Shown here piece after piece: positions 57,268-64,000 of a DNA stretch of 64,000 bases (its first letter is position 1; every line of letters begins with the position of its first letter). The position numbers and the translations under genes were made by a program. The DNA comes from Glandiceps talaboti (Eukaryota > Hemichordata > Enteropneusta > Spengelidae). Below the pieces are notes generated by a model. The model made no database searches and was not told the origin of the DNA. It saw only the letters and a program-made list of their open reading frames with translations. The stretch is taken from NCBI RefSeq assembly GCF_964340395.1, contig NC_135553.1, forward strand, positions 4,518,001-4,582,000, written 5' to 3'.

Positions 57268-57632
57268 CATCGTCGTAAACCACAGCCTCTTTTACGGCAC
57301 CATCCAAGACTTTTAATATTTCGCAGTGTCGCGGAAGAAATAACCACTCTGGTTTGCGAGAATGCAACTGGGGTAACTTTGTCATCAAATTACCAAATGT
57401 ATTTACTAAAATTGGTCAATTAATACGTATAAAAAGACACTTTATCTGTTAATAATATTAGTGGTCAATATTAACGGTTGGTAGTTAGTGGTAAGTTTAA
57501 ATCTTGAGCGAAAGCGCGGTTTTCATCCTGTTGACATGTTAAAACTGTTCTAGTTGTAACTGCATTATCATTGTTCGATCAGACAACCACAATTCACTGA
57601 AAATTGTTCAAAATACCAATAATTAGCCATTG
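57268..57632. mobile_element. Composite repeat: TIR element plus 270-bp partner, copy B
   Basis: 57268-57364 is a second complete copy of the 52098-52200 inverted-repeat element. Directly attached, 57365-57632 is collinear with 31793-32058. In the 31.8-kb copy the partner segment lies upstream of the truncated TIR element rather than downstream, so the two modules are rearranged. The right end abuts the LINE relic at about 57634. Confidence 0.75.
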
Positions 57633-57633
57633 T

Positions 57634-58190
57634 ACAGTTGTACTTTATTACTTTATTATCACGGGGAAATTTGTCTTGCAACAGCACAGAAAAACATACA
57701 GATAATCTTACACATTAAAATACCATGAACAACATCAAACAGAAGTACGAAGACATTGAAAACTGAGAAAAAAAAGACTACATAAAAGCAGACCCACACT
57801 TTCTTTACTTCTTACATTCTTTGGTTAAGTATTCTGATGGCAGACGGCACATAACTGAACCAAGCAGAACGTGTTCTCAAGGGTAAAATTCTATACCTGC
57901 GACCCAAGGGAAGCATCTCAAAATACTGGAGCTGACGCGTGGGAAGGGTCCTTGGTAATTTGTTGTAGCTTTAACAAATGCTCGATTCCTATACATTGAT
58001 TTCATGCTTTTACACTCAGTACCACATATTTTAATACGGGTGTTGACAACTGTCTGTAATTTGCGAATATTTGAAACAGTCAACCCTCCAAACCATCTTA
58101 AGAACGAAAAGGTGACCACACTCTCAATGTGGCTAGAGTAGAATGCTTTCATTACACCTGGTCTAATATTCAGTGATCTTAGTTTACTGA
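57634..58190 (-). mobile_element. 5'-truncated non-LTR retrotransposon (LINE) 3' end, degraded
   Basis: The minus strand encodes the C-terminal region downstream of a LINE reverse transcriptase: SKLRSLNIRPG, then SHIESVVTFSFLRWFGGL and LQTVVNTRIKICG. After a frameshift comes FEMLPLGRRYRILPL and AWFSYVPSAIRILNQ, with a stop at 57812. A short 3' UTR ends in GATAATAAAGTAATAAAGTA. This is the usual ending of CR1/L2/Rex-like (Jockey superfamily) elements. The frame is broken by at least one shift, and an in-frame stop sits at about 58190, where the element is truncated. It is inactive. Confidence 0.85.
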
Positions 58191-58386
58191 GTGACTACTT
58201 TCGCTGTTGGCATTTCTTATATACAGCATCAGTTATCAATCTAGAAATGTATTTTTTCCACATCCGTGTATGTGTGCTACAAAATGGTTAGCCGACTTAA
58301 TGACATTCTACATGTGTAGCAAAAACTGTTGAACATGAACTCTTCCTAACTGATTTTATTTATTTTAATATTATCTACTCTTACAG
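58191..58386. other. TLR upstream sequence ending in a splice acceptor
   Basis: A T-rich stretch ends TCTTACAG at 58386, 75 bp upstream of the TLR ATG. It suggests that the transcript has a spliced non-coding leader. Confidence 0.5.
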
Positions 58387-58461
58387 ATCTCACGGTAGCC
58401 GCTGAACCGAACTATTGACAGTGGTATACAGCGTTACGCCGGATAACACAGCACATCCACC

Positions 58462-61400
58462 ATGAATCTGTACAATCTCCTGCAAAGAAGACCTGAACAT
58501 CACAAATTCGTCTTCACTGGCAGAAAGTCCTTGGTTTATATTTTCGTAACACTGTGTGTGTCCTATTGTTATACCAGACCAACTAGAAGTGTGTCACCAA
58601 CATACAGTTACTGTCTCTCAAAACCAGTTATCGAACATAATGGCAGTTCCTTTGACTGTTCATATACAAAGCTGACTGAGATTCCGGTTTTTCTACCGAA
58701 CTCAACCATTGAGTTAAATCTTCATGGTAGTTCCATTGCACAACTCCACAATTCGTCATTTATTCATCTTCCCCTTCTGAAGAAACTTGATCTAAGCCAA
58801 AATAGAATCGAAAACATCACAGCCGAAAGTTTCAGAAACGTTGCAACACTCGAAGAACTGGATCTTTCCAATAATTTCATTTCAGTGATACCGTGTCATA
58901 CATTTAGAGACCTAGTAAATCTCAAAATATTACGGTTTAATTCGGAGCCATCTACTAGTCGAGAATTAACAGAAATATATGCATGCTCGTGGACTGGATT
59001 ATACAAGCTTGAGCGTTTAGAATTCTCTTTTTTTGCCTTTGGTACAGATCAATGTTTGAACTTTGACATATTTACACATCTTCCCAGTATCCGTTATTTG
59101 ATTTTTCAGATAAGTACCTTGACTTGCATCGACAACGTGACAACTTCCGGTGACGAAACTACAGAAAACAAACATTTCAATCGTACAGATAACACCACGA
59201 AGTTAGAGAACAGGAAAGAAAAGTCCATGAAATTGATATATTTAGAACTTTCTGGTAACTTTGTTGATCATTTAGAAAGAAATGATTTTTGCAGGTTTGT
59301 TAATCTAAAAACATTGGATCTTTCTTGGAACTTCATCAGCAGAATTTATCCAGATACATTTTACGAGTTAACAAACTTGGAACACCTAAACCTCTACCAT
59401 AACAGAATGACGACGGTTTCTTCAAGTATGTTTACTGGTTTGATACATCTTGAAAGCTTACACCTCGAAAACAACTACATCACTATAATGAATCCCAGTA
59501 CTTTTGAATGTTTAACGAATTTGAGATACCTAAACATTGCGTATAACAACTTGTCTACCATAACACCGGGGACATTTAATGGTTTAGATAGCCTGGCGTT
59601 ACTTGACCTTTCTCATAATAATATTGAGACATTACAAAGAGGCGTATTTACTGGTTTATCCAATATTACCTACCTAGATATTTCGCATAACAGAATATCA
59701 AATATAGAGACGGTAACCTTCATTGAATTGAAAACTTTAGTCAACTTGGATCTCACATTTAACCCTATACAATCCATACACCCTATGGACAGATCGAATC
59801 TCCAATACTTGAGAATGGGTGGCCCGTTGACGGAAGAACAAGCTTCTTTGTCAATAATAGATTTGCAAACGTTGACAGGGTTAAGATCTTTAGAACTTAT
59901 ATGTCCGGAATTGAAAGTATGTGACAACTTGTATTTATTTCAAATCCAGAGCATGAACAGTAGTCTTGGTGACTGGTTGTGCAACCATCCTGAACTTGAA
60001 CTTTTCCAATCTGTTTTCGTTCTTAACCGAATTCCAATTCTAGAGCACGTTAGTACAGAGTTTGTACAATGTATGAAGTTAGTAACACTGCCCTCAAACA
60101 ACACATGTCATTCTATTGAAAGTCTTTCATTGGTATTTCCCCCTGGCGAACCAATAGAAGGCAAAACTTCAAAGGATATGAACGACTTTTTTCTAGACGT
60201 GCTTTCAGATACACCAATCGCCTGGCTAAACCTCAGTGCTCCAACAGCATGGATGCCGAAATGTTCAGAGAACAAGTCTATCAAAGTAGAAACTCTGTTG
60301 TACAATGGTTATACAGAAACCATGGAGAATGTATTCTCTTGTTTTGATGGTTTGAAAGCTTTGTATCTTAACAACAGCAATCCTCCATTGACAAATGTCA
60401 ATCCATCCTCATTCACTGGGTTAGCAAGTCTTCAAATTCTTGATCTAAGTGCTAATAAGGTTCTGGAAATCAGTGGTCATACCTTCTCTTTTTTAAATAA
60501 TCTTGTTAGTCTTAATTTGTCATCTTTTTTGTTGCATGCTACACATCTTGAACGAGTATTACCAAGTTTGCCTTTCCTCAAAGTAATCGACATCAGTTAT
60601 ACAGACCGAGAGACATATTATGGGGTCATATTTTCAAGCTTAGAATTAAATCTTGAAGAACTGTATGTAAATGGCATATCGGATAACGGTGGTAGCTATC
60701 TTCAGTCGTGCTACAGCCCAATAAATACCATCTTTCTCGATATGTCTGAAATTAGTCTTTTTGACGTGTCTACTTGCTTAACACATTCAACCAAATATTT
60801 AAGAGCTTCTGGCAACGTAGACACTATACGTTGGGATACAGGTGAATCTGAGAGTTTAGAGACATTGGACTTTACAAACACGAAAGTTGCATTTTGTCAA
60901 GATGTGACTTTTCCCCATTTAATCAGAATGACTGCACAACTCGAGGACCATCAATGTTTATCAAAATCAAAATCAAAATTATCTTTGTCATCAGTAACCA
61001 GACTTGATATTTCTTATTCAAATATTCCTCTCATTAATCATAAGATAGTTCTGTTGAATACAAAAAATCTGAAGTACGTTGACCTGAGTCACATTTCGTC
61101 GGATTTTTCGAATATTGACAGGTGTAATAGCATGGAATTTCATATTTTCTTCCAAGATTTGTTTGCGATGGAATATCTAAACGTCTCTTATTCTGGAATA
61201 CCTTTACTTTGTCAATTTTATTTCAGTAAGTTAACGTATTTAAAGTACCTCGATCTATCCCATAATAAGATAACATCTTTGAGTAATGATGTATTTCAGT
61301 ATAATATAAATCTTACGGTTATTGATCTCAGTAACAACCTAATTACACAACTTAATCCACTAACTAATCTAATTTTCAGATTACCAGCTTTATCTGAATT

Positions 61401-62199
61401 GTATTTTGAAAACAATCCGTTGATTTGTGGCTGTGGCATGATTGATATGCAGACCCGGATGACATTCAATCATACTATTCAATTTACAAAAGATGGATCA
61501 TTTCCATGGCAAACTTATAAATGTAGTTCACCCAATACTGTTCAAGGGAAACCCTTTTTAATGATAAATTTTCGTGGAATGTCGTGCCAGAAAGGTTTTG
61601 CGTATGGTCTGGTACTCGGTCCATCAATCTCAGCCCTTGTCTTTACCGTTATTGGAATCACAGTGTGGAAGAAAAGATGGGGTTTAATCTATCGAGCATT
61701 CAGACGCATGGCAAAAAACAGGCAGTATGCACCCCTGGATGATGATGTACAGATGTATCAGTATGATGCATTCGTTTGCTACAGTGACAGAGACTCGGAG
61801 TGGGTGAATGAAACTCTTCTCCCCAGAATCGAGGACCTGCCTCCAAAATTAAAACTGTGCATTGCTGAAAGAGACTTTATACTCGGAAAATACGTTTTCA
61901 TTAATATCGAAGATGCCATCACATTGAGCCGGAAAGTAATTTTTCTTGTGTCTACTAACTTTGTTGAGAGTACATGGTGTCAATTTGAACTTGAACTTGC
62001 AAATCAGCATCTTTTGGACGATAATGTTGACAGAGATAAACTGTTGTTTATCATCCTAGACGACGTTCCACACACTGACATGACACCGTTATTGAAGATA
62101 AATATAAACACCAAGACGTACATGAAATGGCCAGGTGGAGACAATCCCAGAAAAACTGAAACGTTCTGGACTAAATTGGCAAAGGATTTGACAGTATGA
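58462..62199 (+). CDS. Toll-like receptor, single coding exon
   Basis: A complete 1,245-residue frame from ATG. A hydrophobic stretch at residues 24-38 serves as signal peptide after an unusually long polar start. An LRRNT has Cys51 and Cys66. Many leucine-rich repeats of the LxxLxLSxNxI type follow, with a degenerate stretch around residues 480-620. One LRRCT (CGCGM, Cys989 and Cys991) precedes a transmembrane helix at about 1045-1069. A TIR domain runs from about 1099 to the end. Box 1 is YDAFVCYSDRD, box 2 is LCIAERDFILGKYV and box 3 is FW (1235-1236). One C-terminal cysteine cluster makes it a single-cysteine-cluster (vertebrate-like) TLR. The BB-loop proline is Leu1141. It is longer than most TLRs (800-1,000 residues). 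Known role: membrane pattern recognition with signalling through TIR adaptors. The paralogue cannot be named from sequence alone. Confidence 0.95.
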   Translation: MNLYNLLQRRPEHHKFVFTGRKSLVYIFVTLCVSYCYTRPTRSVSPTYSYCLSKPVIEHNGSSFDCSYTKLTEIPVFLPNSTIELNLHGSSIAQLHNSSFIHLPLLKKLDLSQNRIENITAESFRNVATLEELDLSNNFISVIPCHTFRDLVNLKILRFNSEPSTSRELTEIYACSWTGLYKLERLEFSFFAFGTDQCLNFDIFTHLPSIRYLIFQISTLTCIDNVTTSGDETTENKHFNRTDNTTKLENRKEKSMKLIYLELSGNFVDHLERNDFCRFVNLKTLDLSWNFISRIYPDTFYELTNLEHLNLYHNRMTTVSSSMFTGLIHLESLHLENNYITIMNPSTFECLTNLRYLNIAYNNLSTITPGTFNGLDSLALLDLSHNNIETLQRGVFTGLSNITYLDISHNRISNIETVTFIELKTLVNLDLTFNPIQSIHPMDRSNLQYLRMGGPLTEEQASLSIIDLQTLTGLRSLELICPELKVCDNLYLFQIQSMNSSLGDWLCNHPELELFQSVFVLNRIPILEHVSTEFVQCMKLVTLPSNNTCHSIESLSLVFPPGEPIEGKTSKDMNDFFLDVLSDTPIAWLNLSAPTAWMPKCSENKSIKVETLLYNGYTETMENVFSCFDGLKALYLNNSNPPLTNVNPSSFTGLASLQILDLSANKVLEISGHTFSFLNNLVSLNLSSFLLHATHLERVLPSLPFLKVIDISYTDRETYYGVIFSSLELNLEELYVNGISDNGGSYLQSCYSPINTIFLDMSEISLFDVSTCLTHSTKYLRASGNVDTIRWDTGESESLETLDFTNTKVAFCQDVTFPHLIRMTAQLEDHQCLSKSKSKLSLSSVTRLDISYSNIPLINHKIVLLNTKNLKYVDLSHISSDFSNIDRCNSMEFHIFFQDLFAMEYLNVSYSGIPLLCQFYFSKLTYLKYLDLSHNKITSLSNDVFQYNINLTVIDLSNNLITQLNPLTNLIFRLPALSELYFENNPLICGCGMIDMQTRMTFNHTIQFTKDGSFPWQTYKCSSPNTVQGKPFLMINFRGMSCQKGFAYGLVLGPSISALVFTVIGITVWKKRWGLIYRAFRRMAKNRQYAPLDDDVQMYQYDAFVCYSDRDSEWVNETLLPRIEDLPPKLKLCIAERDFILGKYVFINIEDAITLSRKVIFLVSTNFVESTWCQFELELANQHLLDDNVDRDKLLFIILDDVPHTDMTPLLKININTKTYMKWPGGDNPRKTETFWTKLAKDLTV

Positions 62200-63540
62200 C
62201 ATTGGTTCGAATACTAATAGGATGACGTCACGTCCAAATAGACTGATGAAGTGTAATCTAGATGACATTTGGACATGGTACCATAGTACACTTTACAAGA
62301 CTCGTGTCTACTACTGCTTCGTATGTTTAAATACATTTTGTTTCATCCACGAAGACGAAGGTATTGTTTTACTCAACGCGATATCGGACATAGAATTACA
62401 TATACATCAGTAAGTTCGGTCACTCATATATGAAACGTATAGTTGTACCGAAAGCTTAATGTATCAGTGCATTCTTTGATCTAGTCATGTTATTTGTACA
62501 TGTATAAACAAAGTTTGGCCTGACTGTATGTACTGAACCAATATGTCACCAATGTGGTGGTTGCCAATATTTGCTATGTGTTGTGTCAGCTCTTATATAT
62601 CGATAAGTCCTATATATGTTAAAAAACATTCAATACGTTACTGTTGAAACATTGTTACGCTTAATTTTCTCATGTTTGTACCTCTGGCGAGTCTATAAAT
62701 CTAAAACCGCTATAAAAAATATTGGTCTGAGGTTGAACCCATTATAGCATTTCTTTAGTTTTTTTACCCAAGTAATCTAGTACGTTGATTTGTATCAAAT
62801 AATATCATACAAATAATCTAATATCTAGTGTGAATTTACGATCTCAGAATGTGTTTTATTTCTCTGTTTCTATTAATATTTAATCTGGACATCAATTATT
62901 TGTTTTTATTCAAGTGTACACGTTGAATTGTGTTTGATATAACCAAGTTTTTTTTATATTAAAGTTGGAATATAGAAAGTGACTTTGTTTCATGAGTGTA
63001 TTTGTTATATGTCAGATAATATTATAAAATGTAATGTTAAGATGAGATACATAGTTCTTGCCGTATTCAACATTTCAATTCAGATGATTATGTACACATA
63101 TTTAGTGAGGTATTCTTCCTCATATGTCCACTGGATTCGTATTTTGCCTACATCCCTTACTATCACTTCGATCACCTAGATTACTTAGAAAGTACTTAAA
63201 GTTCTATATAGATACGTGTTACCTACCATTACAGTAGTCACATATACTGTATATGTGATGTAATTACCATTAAAACGTACATTAAATTTAGCTTTTCGAA
63301 AGAGTAAAATTATTGCCTAAAAGGCTATGGGTATCAAAATGCCTGTAAAGTTAAATAAAAACAATTCACATCTCCCTGATGCCCCATCCTCCAGGAGAGG
63401 GAGGCACTTAGTCACCCTTGCACTCATTGGGTTCACTGACATTTTACTGTCACGATGTTATTAAACCCTTTTTTTGACATTTTCACCCCATGCATAAAGA
63501 TTAATTGCTAATCTTTGATGGACTGGGACTGTCTTAACAC
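62200..63540. other. TLR 3' flank
   Basis: AT-rich, with no further gene seen. ATTAAA at 62958 and AATAAA at 63354 are candidate poly(A) signals for the TLR. Confidence 0.5.
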
Positions 63541-63542
63541 AA

Positions 63543-63580
63543 TGCCATGATGGCCATGATGGCATAGCATGATGGCATAA
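63543..63580. repeat. GATGGC-type short repeats
   Basis: TGCCATGATGGCCATGATGGC followed by ATAGCATGATGGCATA: overlapping direct and inverted copies of ATGATGGC just before the hairpin array. Confidence 0.65.
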
Positions 63581-63598
63581 TATTCGCAGGGAACCTTG

Positions 63599-63662
63599 CA
63601 CATCCTAGCACTAGGATGTACACATCCTAATGCTAGGATGTGGCCACATCCTAGTGCTAGGA
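63599..63662. repeat. Three tandem CATCCTA..TAGGATG hairpins
   Basis: CATCCTAGCACTAGGATG (63601), CATCCTAATGCTAGGATG (63623) and CATCCTAGTGCTAGGA (63647) are three successive near-perfect palindromes at about 22-24 bp spacing. Confidence 0.88.
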
Positions 63663-63669
63663 AGAAGAG

Positions 63670-64000
63670 CACAGCTATGTACCAACTGTGTGTCTCACAG
63701 CCCCGTTACAGGGTATATTGTTCCACAGCCCTGGTACATGGTTGTGAAAAATACTAGTAAGTCTGTTGAATGGATGTTGAATACTGACTCTGCGCCATGA
63801 CCATTTTGCACATCCCAGTACCATAGCTGTGTACTGCATACCTAGCACACAGTTGTGTACATACATGTAACAGCTATGGTGGAATAATACTCTGTAGCAA
63901 CCCTTTCGTTCATATCTGACTAGCATTGCTCACACAGCTGGTATATGGCTGTGGGAAATACCTATGTTACAGCTATGCTAACATAGCTGGTACATGGCTG
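63670..64000. repeat. Array of ~22-bp palindromes, CACAGC-TGGTACATGGCTGTG type
   Basis: Six occurrences of one near-palindromic word at about 63670, 63724, 63809, 63847, 63933 and 63982, in both orientations. Examples are CACAGCCCTGGTACATGG at 63724 and CACAGCTGGTATATGGCTG at 63933. The intervening sequence is less conserved. The array is cut off by the window end. Confidence 0.75.

Noticed and set aside
62222-62413. Short frame just after the TLR stop codon
   Set aside because: Lies in the probable TLR 3' UTR, with no similarity to TIR or any other domain.

Overview
This is animal (metazoan) nuclear DNA. Its genes have GT-AG introns, long AT-rich introns, abundant tetranucleotide microsatellites, a truncated non-LTR retrotransposon and several dispersed repeat families. 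The gene content (DCUN1D3, ATG12, CFAP52, a single-exon Toll-like receptor, a small von Willebrand D-domain protein) points to a bilaterian. The intronless TLR with one C-terminal cysteine cluster, the many TACATGTA palindromes and repeats resembling the pearl/HINE class suggest a marine invertebrate. A hemichordate or other invertebrate deuterostome, or a lophotrochozoan, would fit. The sequence alone does not settle which.

Layout. At 133-1080 (minus) lies the complete coding exon of DCUN1D3, an N-myristoylated cullin-neddylation cofactor. A splice acceptor just upstream of its ATG, and a strong minus-strand donor at 23.4 kb inside a CpG-rich patch, suggest a leader intron of about 22 kb. 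That interval is CpG-poor and holds only repeats. From 27.4 to 36.6 kb is a microsatellite-dense stretch with two small minus-strand genes: a secreted vWD-domain protein (28.2-30.8 kb, exon structure partly resolved) and an unrecognised two-transmembrane protein in one exon (33,773-34,525). ATG12 (plus, 4 exons, 39,146-41,973) and CFAP52/WDR16 (minus, 12 exons, 44,190-53,968) are convergent, and both were reconstructed exon by exon with matching phases. A CpG-normal interval at 54-58 kb carries a composite repeat and a LINE 3' relic. It leads to a 1,245-residue Toll-like receptor (58,462-62,199, plus). The last 400 bp enter an array of short palindromes that runs off the window.

The genes do not form one pathway. 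ATG12 and DCUN1D3 act in ubiquitin-like conjugation (ATG5 and NEDD8 respectively), CFAP52 is a ciliary doublet-microtubule protein, and the TLR is an innate immune receptor. A consistent pattern across the window is that the broadly expressed or structural genes (DCUN1D3 leader, ATG12, CFAP52) lie in CpG-depleted DNA, while the TLR, vWD and two-TM genes lie in CpG-normal DNA. That is what mosaic gene-body methylation would leave. I found no wholly new molecular system. The strongest leads are the repeat families, the long alternating purine-pyrimidine tracts, the terminal palindrome array and the CpG domain structure.
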